A stretch of DNA of 24,846 nucleotides, taken from positions 1 through 24,846 of the IMG/VR virus record IMGVR_UViG_3300024259_002095; one strand, 5' to 3'. The stretch's first letter is position 1; each line of letters opens with the position of its first letter. The notes beneath the pieces were generated by a model that did not search any database, was not told the origin of the DNA, and saw only the letters and a program-made list of their open reading frames with translations. Both the position numbers and the translations under genes were made by a program. Source of the DNA: a virus. Below are positions 14,792 to 22,309 of this stretch, piece after piece.

Positions 14792-15134
14792 ATTTGTCCC
14801 AAAAGGCTGGGGCTTTGAAAAATGGATTGTGAACTGCGAAGAGTATTGCGGCAAGCTCCTGTTTTTTGTGAAAGGGAAACGATGTTCCTGGCATTATCAC
14901 AAGCTCAAGGATGAAGTTTTCTTTGTACAATCCGGGAGAATCAAGGTACTTTATTCTGCGCCGGAATGGGACGAGGTTGAAGATGCCTGCGAGGTCATCC
15001 TGGAAAAGGGCGATAACTTCCACGTGACGAGCGGGATGCGACACCAAATGATTGCCCTCGAGGACACTGAGTTGTACGAATTTTCAACACAGCACTTCGA
15101 TTCTGACAGTTACAGGATTCAAAAAGGCGACTAA
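14769..15134 (+). CDS. Single-domain cupin protein of the sugar cluster
   Basis: 121 residues from ATG 14769, with AAAGGA 7 bases upstream; overlaps the HAD gene by 23 bases. The cupin metal site is visible: WHYHKLKDE gives H42, H44 and E49, and MRHQMIAL gives H92. The start VPKGWGFEKWIVN resembles the KPWGxE opening of mannose-6-phosphate isomerase-type cupins. The closing ELYEFSTQHFDSDSYRIQKGD is typical of small cupins found beside nucleotide-sugar genes. It may be a sugar-phosphate isomerase or epimerase. It is the last gene of the island before a 34-base gap. Reaction not assigned. Confidence 0.78.
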   Translation: MPNSLPIKFVPKGWGFEKWIVNCEEYCGKLLFFVKGKRCSWHYHKLKDEVFFVQSGRIKVLYSAPEWDEVEDACEVILEKGDNFHVTSGMRHQMIALEDTELYEFSTQHFDSDSYRIQKGD

Positions 15135-15168
15135 TGTAAAGTTGTCAACATATTCATACAATTGAAAT
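15135..15168 (+). other. Short intergenic gap at the end of the sugar island
   Basis: This is the first non-coding gap after more than 15 kb of overlapping or nearly touching genes. No hairpin with a T-run and no T4 late-type TATAAATA box is visible. TTGTCA is present at about 15142-15147 but has no properly spaced -10 partner, so I do not call a promoter. Confidence 0.4.
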
Positions 15169-16050
15169 ATGAAAAAGAAAGTAACAATCGATCCCTCACT
15201 TCCGTTGCTAAGAAACGGAAAACCACACGTCTCATATTCTGAAGTTAGTACTTGGGCAGGTTGTGGATGGCGCCATGACCTTTTGTATATTCCAGCATCA
15301 GATGAGGAAATCATAAGCCCATATTTGGATTATGGTACAATCGTCCACGATGGTGGCGAGAGTTTCCTCAATACAAGAACGATAGACATCCCGGCAGTCC
15401 ATGAGAAAATCAAGGAAGCCTGGAAGAAACGAGGATTTGATGATGAGGAATGGATCAAGGAACAAACGGCGAGAGCCAGGGCTCAAGGTTGGAAATACAA
15501 ACATGTCGAACTTCCAGGTTGGCTGGAATCGGCAACGAATGCCCTAACACAGCTCCCTGATTTCATGGAAAAGACATTTCCTGGGTGGAAGACTGTCGAA
15601 GCGGAACATATGTTGTATGCTGACGTTTTGAAGACGACCGGTCACTTCAAGGGCTACATCGATTGCGTGATTGAACTTCCCAATGGAAAACATGTCATCA
15701 TCGACTGGAAAACAGCAGGACGATATGGTTGGCAGCGAAGAAAGAAGCAAGACTTCTTGACATTAGCTCAGGTCATTCTTTACAAGCATTTCTGGATGCG
15801 CCACACAGGAAAGAAATCTCGGGATGTGAAAACAGCATACGTTCTTCTCCACCGTGAAGCAAAGCCAGGTAAATCAGTGTCGATGGTTGAAGTATCATCA
15901 GGACCGAAGGTCATGGCGAAAGCCGAAAAGATGGTCATCAACATGTTGAAAAACATGGAAGCCGAGTTCACGCTGAAGAACAGATACTCATGCAAGTTCT
16001 GCGAGTTCGCAAACACCGAGCATTGTAAAGGGTATGTTCAGTTGTTCTAG
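15169..16050 (+). CDS. PD-(D/E)XK nuclease with a probable 4Fe-4S cluster (RecB/Cas4-like)
   Basis: 293 residues from ATG 15169; no clear ribosome site precedes it. Nuclease core: GTIVHDG (56-62, with His60), FKGYIDCVIE (160-169, Asp165), HVIIDWKTA (175-183, Asp179 and Lys181) and LAQVILYKHF (199-208, the Q-x-x-x-Y motif of RecB-family nucleases). One Cys near the N-terminus (C32, in AGCGWRHDL) and three near the C-terminus (C275, C278, C286 in SCKFCEFANTEHC) match the arrangement that holds an iron-sulfur cluster in Cas4 and AddB nucleases. Probably a DNA exonuclease for phage recombination, replication or host DNA breakdown. It is tail-to-tail with the minus-strand gene, overlapping by 4 bases. 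No cas genes are nearby, so a CRISPR role is not supported. Confidence 0.85.
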   Translation: MKKKVTIDPSLPLLRNGKPHVSYSEVSTWAGCGWRHDLLYIPASDEEIISPYLDYGTIVHDGGESFLNTRTIDIPAVHEKIKEAWKKRGFDDEEWIKEQTARARAQGWKYKHVELPGWLESATNALTQLPDFMEKTFPGWKTVEAEHMLYADVLKTTGHFKGYIDCVIELPNGKHVIIDWKTAGRYGWQRRKKQDFLTLAQVILYKHFWMRHTGKKSRDVKTAYVLLHREAKPGKSVSMVEVSSGPKVMAKAEKMVINMLKNMEAEFTLKNRYSCKFCEFANTEHCKGYVQLF

Positions 16051-16535
16051 GCATTCATATGGGCAATCGAAACGCGACCGACTTTCATGGTTTTACACAA
16101 ATCGCAACCCATGACAAACAAAGTGCATATATCATGATCACTGGTGTTTATGACATAAACCGGCACCCCGCGAAGGAACCCAATCATGGCGAATTTGCCA
16201 CGACTAATGATTTTGGGACTCGAGATGTCCGTCCTGAAACTTAGAGAAAATTCAATTATTGTGGCTGCCAGGGGTGATACGACGATCCCGCGGGCCATCC
16301 CATCACCATGAAGATTCGATGTCATATCACAGAATGCACGAGAAATAGTATCGGTTAGACCTTCGTACCATTCACGGACATTCCCGCTCCACTCCATTAT
16401 CATTGGCGAAAGTATCCCTGTTTTTTCATCGAGAAAATCACCGGGACGTCTTGACCAGTGAAAAATTGTTGTAGGTTCCTCGACCAGGACTTGGTGGTAT
16501 ATCATGTCTGAGTCAACCTGTAAGTAGTTTCTCAT
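16047..16535 (-). CDS. Uncharacterised protein, sole minus-strand gene; faint capsid-like C-terminal pattern
   Basis: 162 residues. The start at 16535 is well supported by AAAGGAG on the minus strand (16546-16540), 4 bases before the ATG, and the region has no competing plus-strand gene. I recognise no enzyme motif, signal peptide or membrane segment. Residues about 80-145 (ARGIVVSPLAATIIEF, then GFLRGVPVYV, then HDICTLFVMG) have the order seen in the C-terminal domain of T4-type major capsid proteins (I-V-x-S-P-x-V-A, then G-x-x-x-VYVDPY, then a VGYK-like strand). The protein is far too short to be a capsid protein, and this likeness is by eye only. It could be a head accessory protein or unrelated. 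It is divergent from the glycosyltransferase operon. Confidence 0.72.
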   Translation of the reverse strand: MRNYLQVDSDMIYHQVLVEEPTTIFHWSRRPGDFLDEKTGILSPMIMEWSGNVREWYEGLTDTISRAFCDMTSNLHGDGMARGIVVSPLAATIIEFSLSFRTDISSPKIISRGKFAMIGFLRGVPVYVINTSDHDICTLFVMGCDLCKTMKVGRVSIAHMNA

Positions 16536-16623
16536 TTTTCTCCTTTACTATGATATTATTCACGCTCGCCGCGATGTAACACGGTATTTTACTATCATCG
16601 AATAGCAAGATAGTATTGTATTG
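16536..16623. promoter_or_regulatory. Divergent intergenic region with an inverted repeat
   Basis: An 88-base spacer between two genes reading apart, so promoters for both directions should lie here. TACTATC (16590-16596) and GATAGTA (16609-16615) form a perfect 7-base inverted repeat around a 12-base spacer, and a related TTTACTATGAT occurs at 16544-16554. No clear -35/-10 pair and no T4 late TATAAATA box was found on either strand. The repeat could be an operator or a transcript hairpin just before the glycosyltransferase start. Confidence 0.45.
16540..16546 (-). promoter_or_regulatory. Strong ribosome binding site for the minus-strand gene
   Basis: On the minus strand the sequence reads AAAGGAG, 4 bases before ATG 16535. 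It is the main evidence that the minus-strand frame is a real gene. Confidence 0.75.
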
Positions 16624-17871
16624 ATGCAAGTACAAAAAAAGAAAATATTGATGTTGTCAGATCATGCCTTGAGCTCCTCGGGCGTTGGTTGTCAAAGTAG
16701 GTTTTTGATCAACGGCCTTTTGGAAAAAGGGTGCTGGTCGATTCGGCAGTTTGGCGCCGCCCAGAAACACGACAATTATGAAACTGTCGTCGTGAATCCT
16801 GACTTCATAATCAAGCCCATCGACGGTTTTGGAAATAGAGAACTGATTCTTCAAACCTTGGCTGCCGAAAAACCAGACGTTCTCCTGCTCTTTACGGACC
16901 CACGATTCTTCATTTATATCTGGGAGATGCACGACGAAATCAACAAGATTTGCCCGATTGCATACTGGCATGTGTGGGATAACCGCCCAACTCCAGAATT
17001 CAATCGGGTTCTTTATGAAGCGACAGATTTGGTCAATTGCCACAGCCACCTAACATATGAAATGGTAAACGAGATTATTCCGGGGAAGGCGAACTTTGTT
17101 CCTCATGCTCTTCCCGATGAGATTTTCTTTCCTCTACCTGAAAACGAAATCTTGGAACACCGACGACATACACTCGGCGCCGAACGTGAAAATCACTTCA
17201 TTGTTTTTTGGGCCAACAGAAACGCAAGGCGGAAAAGACCGGCCGACGTTTTAGAGGCATGGTCGAAGTTCATGAAGAAGCTTGAGAAAGAAGGGAAATC
17301 AGACGCGACATTGCTAATGCATACTGACCCGCTGGATCAGGAAGGACCGAACCTGCTGGTCATCGCCGAGAAGTTTGGAATCATTGACAGTGTCGTGTTC
17401 TCAACCCAGCGCACAAACTTTGAACAAATGAATGTTCTGCACAACATTACAGATTGCTGCCTGAACATTTCGTACGCCGAAGGTTTCGGTTTGACAACCC
17501 TCGAATCAATGCAGGTTGGAAATCCAATTATTGCCGTGAAGACAGGCGGTCTGACAAGACAGGTCATCGACCACCGCGATGGCTCAGAAAACGGCATCGC
17601 CCTTGAAGTCGAAACACAATCGCTGGTAGGCTCTCAGATGGTGCCTTATATATACGAGGACTATGTGGGAACTGAATCTGTGGCCAATGGGCTTCATCAG
17701 ATGTACAGCATGGGTCCCGAAGCCCGAAAGGTGTTGGGTACTAAGGCAAAAGCATACGTGACGTCTGAGTTCAAACTGGAGACAACCATCGACCTTTGGC
17801 ATGAATCATTACAAAAGCTATGCGATGATTGGAAATTTGATAACAAGTTTACGATTGAGGAGATTGCATAA
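16624..17871 (+). CDS. Family-4 (GT-B) glycosyltransferase
   Basis: 415 residues from ATG 16624; a TTG three bases earlier is the alternative and no ribosome site is obvious for either. GT-B fold: the N-terminal domain starts KKILMLSDHALSSSGVG (6-22); the C-terminal donor domain has FWANRNARRKRP (195-206), where the basic residues usually contact the donor phosphates, and the E-x7-E motif in YAEGFGLTTLESMQVG (284-299, E286 and E294). These are retaining glycosyltransferases using nucleotide sugars such as GDP-mannose or UDP-glucose. First gene of the run that leads to the late sigma factor and baseplate genes; its stop overlaps the next start (TAATG). Acceptor unknown. Confidence 0.87.
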   Translation: MQVQKKKILMLSDHALSSSGVGCQSRFLINGLLEKGCWSIRQFGAAQKHDNYETVVVNPDFIIKPIDGFGNRELILQTLAAEKPDVLLLFTDPRFFIYIWEMHDEINKICPIAYWHVWDNRPTPEFNRVLYEATDLVNCHSHLTYEMVNEIIPGKANFVPHALPDEIFFPLPENEILEHRRHTLGAERENHFIVFWANRNARRKRPADVLEAWSKFMKKLEKEGKSDATLLMHTDPLDQEGPNLLVIAEKFGIIDSVVFSTQRTNFEQMNVLHNITDCCLNISYAEGFGLTTLESMQVGNPIIAVKTGGLTRQVIDHRDGSENGIALEVETQSLVGSQMVPYIYEDYVGTESVANGLHQMYSMGPEARKVLGTKAKAYVTSEFKLETTIDLWHESLQKLCDDWKFDNKFTIEEIA

Positions 17872-19043
17872 TGAAAAACGTTTTGATTCGTGCGCCATTG
17901 TTGAGCCAGAGTGGATACGGAGTTCATTCCCGCCAGGTTTTCCAGTTTTGTGAAACCCAAAGCGATTGGAACCTGACAACTGAGGTGCTGCCATGGGGTA
18001 TTACTGCATGGTGTGTCAATTCTGATTTTGAAAATGGAATTTACGGCAGGATCATGGAGAAGTCAAAACCTATGGAAGGGAAATTTGACATCACCATCCA
18101 GATCCAATTGCCACATGAATGGAATCCCGATCTGGGCCATTTCAATGTTGGAATCACCGCCGGCGTAGAAACAGACAGATGTTCAGTCGAATGGGGAACT
18201 GTTTGTCGAGAAAAGATGGACTTGGTGATTGTCCCAAGCGCTCATGCAAAAGCCGGGATGATAATGGTTTCGACAGGAAACGAAAAGACGCCAATCAAGG
18301 TTGTTCCGGAAGCATTCTTTCCTGAGCTTCTTCTTCCTCCAACGTCGGATCCACTCGAATCATTACCGACATCAAACAACTTTCTGATCGTTGGAACTCT
18401 GATTTCAGATGACCCCGCGGCAGACAGGAAAAATCTTGTTGCATCGATTACGTGGTTCCTAGAGGCGTTCAGTGAGAAAGATGATGTCGGTTTGATTGTG
18501 AAAACAACGAAGGGCCGTGACACTACAATCGATCGAGAGTTGGTAAGAAAGCTCCTAGGTCAAATCAAGAAGTCAATAAACAAGAAATCATTTCCAAAGT
18601 TGTATATGCTTCATGGTTCCATGACCAGAGAAGAAATGACGAACCTGTATAAGAGCGAAAAGCTGACAGCGCTGATTTCAGCTACCCGTGGAGAAGGCTT
18701 TGGTCTTCCAATGGTTGAGGCCGCAGTTGCAGGTTTACCAATCGTAGCGACGGATTGGTCGGCATACACGGAATTCCTGTCAGGCGACAGTTTTCAACGC
18801 GTGCATTATGATATGGTACGCATTCCACAATCTAGAATTGACAATCGAATTTTTGTTCCCGGTGCAAAATGGGCAGACGTCCGCGGTGGCAACTTCAAGA
18901 AAAAGCTTGTCAAGGTACTGAAAAACAAGGAGAGCCTGACGGTTTCGGCAAAGGAACTGTCATCTACACTCAAAAAGACCCATAGCATCGATGCGATAAT
19001 TGAAGCGTATATGCGATGTATATTACCGGTCACGGAGGCATAA
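17871..19043 (+). CDS. Second family-4 (GT-B) glycosyltransferase
   Basis: 390 residues from ATG 17871, with GAGGAGA 7 bases upstream. The N-terminus LLSQSGYGVHSRQ (10-22) has the Gly-rich loop of GT-B enzymes and resembles SSSGVGCQSRFL in the previous gene. The donor domain carries the E-x7-E motif in RGEGFGLPMVEAAVAG (273-288, E275 and E283), followed by LPIVATDWSAYTEF. The two adjacent GT4 enzymes probably add successive sugars to one glycan. No membrane segment seen. It is followed after zero bases by a small membrane-anchored protein. Confidence 0.86.
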   Translation: MKNVLIRAPLLSQSGYGVHSRQVFQFCETQSDWNLTTEVLPWGITAWCVNSDFENGIYGRIMEKSKPMEGKFDITIQIQLPHEWNPDLGHFNVGITAGVETDRCSVEWGTVCREKMDLVIVPSAHAKAGMIMVSTGNEKTPIKVVPEAFFPELLLPPTSDPLESLPTSNNFLIVGTLISDDPAADRKNLVASITWFLEAFSEKDDVGLIVKTTKGRDTTIDRELVRKLLGQIKKSINKKSFPKLYMLHGSMTREEMTNLYKSEKLTALISATRGEGFGLPMVEAAVAGLPIVATDWSAYTEFLSGDSFQRVHYDMVRIPQSRIDNRIFVPGAKWADVRGGNFKKKLVKVLKNKESLTVSAKELSSTLKKTHSIDAIIEAYMRCILPVTEA

Positions 19044-19340
19044 ATGTTTAGCATTTCGATAATCGTCATTTTGGCATTTTTATTGACAATGTCAGTGTAC
19101 AAAAATGTACAACTTGGCACGACAATTCTGAAAATGGAAGATGCAATAGAAGAATGCTTGGATGTTATCGATACGAAGTATGAGATAATGACAGAGATTT
19201 TGGAACGTCCATTATTTTTTGACAGCCCGGAGGTTCGCTCAGTCGTGAAAGGCATTGGTTCAGTTCGAACTGCATTACATTCAGTGGCATTGACACTGAC
19301 AAGGGATGTTCCAGACGACATAGAGGATAATGAGGCATGA
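19044..19340 (+). CDS. Small protein with one N-terminal membrane segment
   Basis: 98 residues from ATG 19044, directly after the previous stop, with GGAGG 5-6 bases upstream. Residues 3-19 (SISIIVILAFLLTMSVY) form a likely transmembrane helix or uncleaved signal anchor; the rest is soluble, acidic at the end and probably helical (EDAIEECLDVIDTKYEIM). I do not recognise a family. It sits between the glycosyltransferases and the late sigma factor and overlaps the latter by 4 bases. A role at the inner membrane is possible, but nothing more can be said. Confidence 0.7.
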   Translation: MFSISIIVILAFLLTMSVYKNVQLGTTILKMEDAIEECLDVIDTKYEIMTEILERPLFFDSPEVRSVVKGIGSVRTALHSVALTLTRDVPDDIEDNEA

Positions 19341-20083
19341 TAAAAAGAAAAAAACGTATCAAAAGAAAGCCCGGCCGCAAAAGTGTTTTATACTTTGACA
19401 AAAATACCGAAGTTGCAATTCTTGCATTTTTAGGCGAGAGTGACACACGACAGAGGGAAATTATTTACGGCGACAAAATCAAGCCGGCGATAATGAAGTT
19501 GTCGGAGAGCTTGGTCTATGTATATGGGTTCAAGTCACCGCTGATGTCTGCTGCTGAACTGATTGAAGAATGCAGCTACTCACTGTATAACTCGTTACAT
19601 AAGTGGAATCCCGATCGAGGTTCGAAAGCATTCTCGTATTTCAATGTGGTTGCAAAAAACTTCCTAATCAACACGACGAATAGTCACAGAAAGAAGTATT
19701 ATAAACACGTGTATCTAAATGATACGTTGCACCTCTCCAGGGACACACAAAAGCAGATTTCCAATTTTGTTGAACTTCCTTCAACAGAGGAGCTCATGCT
19801 TCTCCGGGAAAGGAAAGTCGAACAAGTTGCCAGGGTGAAGAAAATCAAGAAGAGTCTTCGCGATCCGCGTGACATAACAGTCATGACGGCAGTTGAAGGC
19901 TTGTTTGACCAGGTTGACGAGCTAGATTTTATAAACAAGCAATCGATTTATGTCTATTTAGTAGAGATATCTGGGTTTGAAAAGAAGCAAGTGACAAAGT
20001 CGATGAGCAAAATCAGAAAGATTTATGCCCAGGTGGTAGCAGAGGAACGAAGAGATGAAGCCAACGAATATAAAAAAGGTTGA
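19337..20083 (+). CDS. gp55: Late-transcription sigma factor, T4 gp55-like
   Basis: 248 residues; ATG 19337 overlaps the previous stop (ATGA). The basic N-terminus (KRKKRIKRKPGRK) is followed by a sigma-70 region 2-like block: AAELIEECSYSLYNSLHKWN (about 72-91) then PDRGSKAFSYFNVVAKNFLI (92-111), the core- and -10-binding helices. This matches T4 gp55, which recruits host RNA polymerase to late promoters (TATAAATA in T4). T4 gp55 is 185 residues; sigma proteins of marine T4-like phages are often longer, as here. It is placed directly upstream of the baseplate genes it would be expected to control. No consensus late box was found in front of those genes in this window. Confidence 0.83.
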   Translation: MIKRKKRIKRKPGRKSVLYFDKNTEVAILAFLGESDTRQREIIYGDKIKPAIMKLSESLVYVYGFKSPLMSAAELIEECSYSLYNSLHKWNPDRGSKAFSYFNVVAKNFLINTTNSHRKKYYKHVYLNDTLHLSRDTQKQISNFVELPSTEELMLLRERKVEQVARVKKIKKSLRDPRDITVMTAVEGLFDQVDELDFINKQSIYVYLVEISGFEKKQVTKSMSKIRKIYAQVVAEERRDEANEYKKG

Positions 20084-20438
20084 CAAGCTGATGGCGGATG
20101 ACAAGTCCGCGCAGGTGAAGATTCGCTCGTTCGGGAAAATATTGAAAGAGATTGAAGGTGTCGAAGAGCAAAAATTATATCTTTGGACGGAAATCTACAA
20201 CAACGCAGCCAACGACCGAGCCACCGCATGCGCATTATTGGCGCAGTGCTTCGCCGCGCTCGGTCAAGGTGCCGCTGAGCATATGGCCCTCGGCGGAACA
20301 TTGGTAAAGTACCTCGAGCGAATGAGCAAATCGAATGACCAACTCCTGGCACTTGCACAAGTCGTCGCGAAAGAAATTGAAGCGCAGGCAACACTAGATG
20401 CAGACGAATTATTTGCGGCGATTGAAGGAAAGCAATGA
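20055..20438 (+). CDS. Helical protein, possible gp33-type late-transcription coactivator
   Basis: 127 residues from ATG 20055, with AGAGGA 8 bases upstream; overlaps the sigma gene by 29 bases, so translation is probably coupled. Predicted mostly helical, with a central YNNAANDRATACALL (about 48-62) and KYLERMSKSNDQLLALAQ (85-102). The C-terminal tail DADELFAAIEGKQ is a short acidic-hydrophobic segment like those T4 gp33 and gp55 use to bind the sliding clamp. Linkage to gp55 and this tail suggest a gp33-like coactivator, but I cannot show homology from sequence alone. It could also be a conserved T4-like protein of another role. Confidence 0.7.
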   Translation: MKPTNIKKVDKLMADDKSAQVKIRSFGKILKEIEGVEEQKLYLWTEIYNNAANDRATACALLAQCFAALGQGAAEHMALGGTLVKYLERMSKSNDQLLALAQVVAKEIEAQATLDADELFAAIEGKQ

Positions 20439-22039
20439 CATCATCAAAGGCGGTAATTCATGGTGGAGCTGCGGTCCGTTCGACTGACGACGTTGATTCT
20501 GATCTAAGTTCGATCAGGACAACAAACATATTCGAGCGAGGCCTTGTAATAGACACAATTTGCGATGTGTCCCTTCGCCAAGAAGTACCCGAAACCCTTT
20601 CTGAGCCCCAGAGGATACTGTTCTCGTTGGCCCCAAGAAATTCGCTGATTTGTCGTATAATATCAACAAGTGAAGGCTTATCTGACACTGTCGATCTTGT
20701 CGTTTACCCGTTTTTTTCATCGCACATCGCGTTGCCGGCGAAGCCAGGCGAACAGGTCTGGCTTTTTCGACAAAAAATATTGAACGGCGCGCCCGATGAT
20801 AGAACGTATTGGGTAACTCGAATATCAGATTCATTACCACTTGAGGATGCAAATTTTACAGCATTCACTCGACCGCATCGTTTGACACAAACAGGCTCAG
20901 AAAAATTGGATCGGACATTACAGTTCCCCAATGGAGACGATGACAAAAAAATCATCGCTGGGGATGACACAGCCCTCCAGCAACTACTTATAAACTCTGC
21001 TGAGGGGAAGAACATTGTTCTAGAGGCAGTACCTAGGTTGACAAAGCGCCCAGCGGATACTGTTCTGCAAGGCTCAAACAACACGGCAATCATCCTAGGG
21101 ACGGAAAGAGGCTGGGATGCAACCGACCGACCTGTTTCACCTGATGCTTCAAACGCAGCGTCAGAAACTGTCAAGTCGCCAGAAACAGGAGCAATTGATA
21201 TTGTTGTTGGTCGTGGCCGGTATTTCAAAGATAACGAGTCGGAAACAAAACGAAATCGAAAGGGTACAGCTTCGAAAGGTGTCAAGAACAGTACACAGCC
21301 ATTTATTGCGAAAAATTCATTTGGTGCATTTGAAACCGACAAGGACCCAGCGCAGGTCCAAGATGTAGATGCACAAAGGAAAGTCGATGGCGAGGGTCCC
21401 GCAACCCCCGGCAACGCCAAAACAAACCCAGCCGAGGGCGATCCGGATTTTCTTGTTGACGCATCCAGGATATACGTTTCAACAAATTCGAAGATAGACA
21501 AGAAATTAGGAAAGCTTGCCCCAAAACCGTTCGAAAACAAGTATGAACAGAGAGAAGGCCCGGCAATCGCAATAAAATCAGATCATATTAGGATTGTGGC
21601 AAGAAAATTGCCAACAAAGGATTCATCAGGAAACCTACCTGAGAAGTTTGATTCGGTGGCAGGTTCAATTCGAATCGTAAAAGAGGGGAATCCGGATGAT
21701 GATTTGGCAGGCATTATAATAGAGTCTGACGGAACTGTTCATATATCTGGTAAGGCAATCTATTTCGGTAGAAGTAAAGATGATGGAGGAGACGCCACCG
21801 GCCCAGGACCTGGAGGTGCCCAGCCTTTCATAAAGTATAAGCAATTTGAGGATCTTTGGTTCGAAACAATGGATTCATTGGTGACATTTTGCGATACAGT
21901 TTTGACGCATGTGACACCCGGGTACGGCGCACCGTCGCCGCAACTAAACCAGGCAGCAGCCGAACTAAAAACGAAAATATCGAGCAAGCTAAAACAAGAC
22001 ATTGCAACACTGAAATCTAAAAGAATGTTCGGAGAATAG
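20435..22039 (+). CDS. Baseplate hub/structural protein with gp5-like OB fold
   Basis: 534 residues; ATG 20435 overlaps the previous stop (ATGA), with AAGGAAAG just upstream. Residues about 66-140 (PRNSLICRIIS, then YPFFSSHIALPAKPGEQVWL, then YWVTRISD) have the pattern of the OB-fold domain at the N-terminus of T4 gp5 and its marine-phage relatives. The middle (about 225-350) is low-complexity and rich in Asp, Thr, Asn and Lys. The C-terminal part has IVKEGNPDDDLAGIIIESDGTVHISGKAIYFG-type beta repeats (about 415-450), as in needle or spike proteins. No lysozyme domain is seen, unlike T4 gp5. It lies before gp25 and gp6 in a baseplate module. The structural role is well supported, exact gp number less so. 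Confidence 0.75.
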   Translation: MTSSKAVIHGGAAVRSTDDVDSDLSSIRTTNIFERGLVIDTICDVSLRQEVPETLSEPQRILFSLAPRNSLICRIISTSEGLSDTVDLVVYPFFSSHIALPAKPGEQVWLFRQKILNGAPDDRTYWVTRISDSLPLEDANFTAFTRPHRLTQTGSEKLDRTLQFPNGDDDKKIIAGDDTALQQLLINSAEGKNIVLEAVPRLTKRPADTVLQGSNNTAIILGTERGWDATDRPVSPDASNAASETVKSPETGAIDIVVGRGRYFKDNESETKRNRKGTASKGVKNSTQPFIAKNSFGAFETDKDPAQVQDVDAQRKVDGEGPATPGNAKTNPAEGDPDFLVDASRIYVSTNSKIDKKLGKLAPKPFENKYEQREGPAIAIKSDHIRIVARKLPTKDSSGNLPEKFDSVAGSIRIVKEGNPDDDLAGIIIESDGTVHISGKAIYFGRSKDDGGDATGPGPGGAQPFIKYKQFEDLWFETMDSLVTFCDTVLTHVTPGYGAPSPQLNQAAAELKTKISSKLKQDIATLKSKRMFGE

Positions 22040-22040
22040 T

Positions 22041-22301
22041 ATGCCTCTTTCATCAGCAGCCCCGGTACTTGACGTAGATATAAGGGAAACATATATTTCA
22101 ACTAGGAACAGGATTTCAGGTGAACTATACACAGAGACGATAGAAAAACTTGCGACGGATCTTGGTGACGCAATTCACAAATACATGTCGCAAGCAATTG
22201 TTTCTACAACCGATACAACCGACGCCGGACAAACGGACTTGCCGGCTGCTGGTACCACCACGGTAACTGGCAATGGAACAGGAACCGGAACACTTTCCTA
22301 G
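22041..22301 (+). CDS. Small structural-module protein, one repeat unit
   Basis: 86 residues from ATG 22041, with CGGAGA upstream. Its start MPLSSAAPVL and the segment LGDAIHKYM (41-49) are almost repeated in the next gene, which also shares the Gly/Thr tail (here GNGTGTGTLS). The unit is a helical stretch followed by VSTTDTTDAG and a glycine-threonine end. No known domain recognised. Placed between the gp5-like protein and gp25, it is probably a virion or baseplate component. Confidence 0.75.
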   Translation: MPLSSAAPVLDVDIRETYISTRNRISGELYTETIEKLATDLGDAIHKYMSQAIVSTTDTTDAGQTDLPAAGTTTVTGNGTGTGTLS

Positions 22302-22309
22302 GAGGGCAA

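Noticed and set aside
15169-16050. Cas4 as part of a CRISPR system
   Set aside because: There is no repeat array and no cas gene in the window; Fe-S RecB-like nucleases are also common as stand-alone phage proteins.
16059-16244. 61-residue plus-strand frame
   Set aside because: It lies fully opposite the well-supported minus-strand gene, lacks a ribosome site and has no family pattern.
20704-21540. 278-residue minus-strand frame
   Set aside because: It is antisense to the gp5-like gene, has no ribosome site or motif, and its composition mirrors the coding strand.
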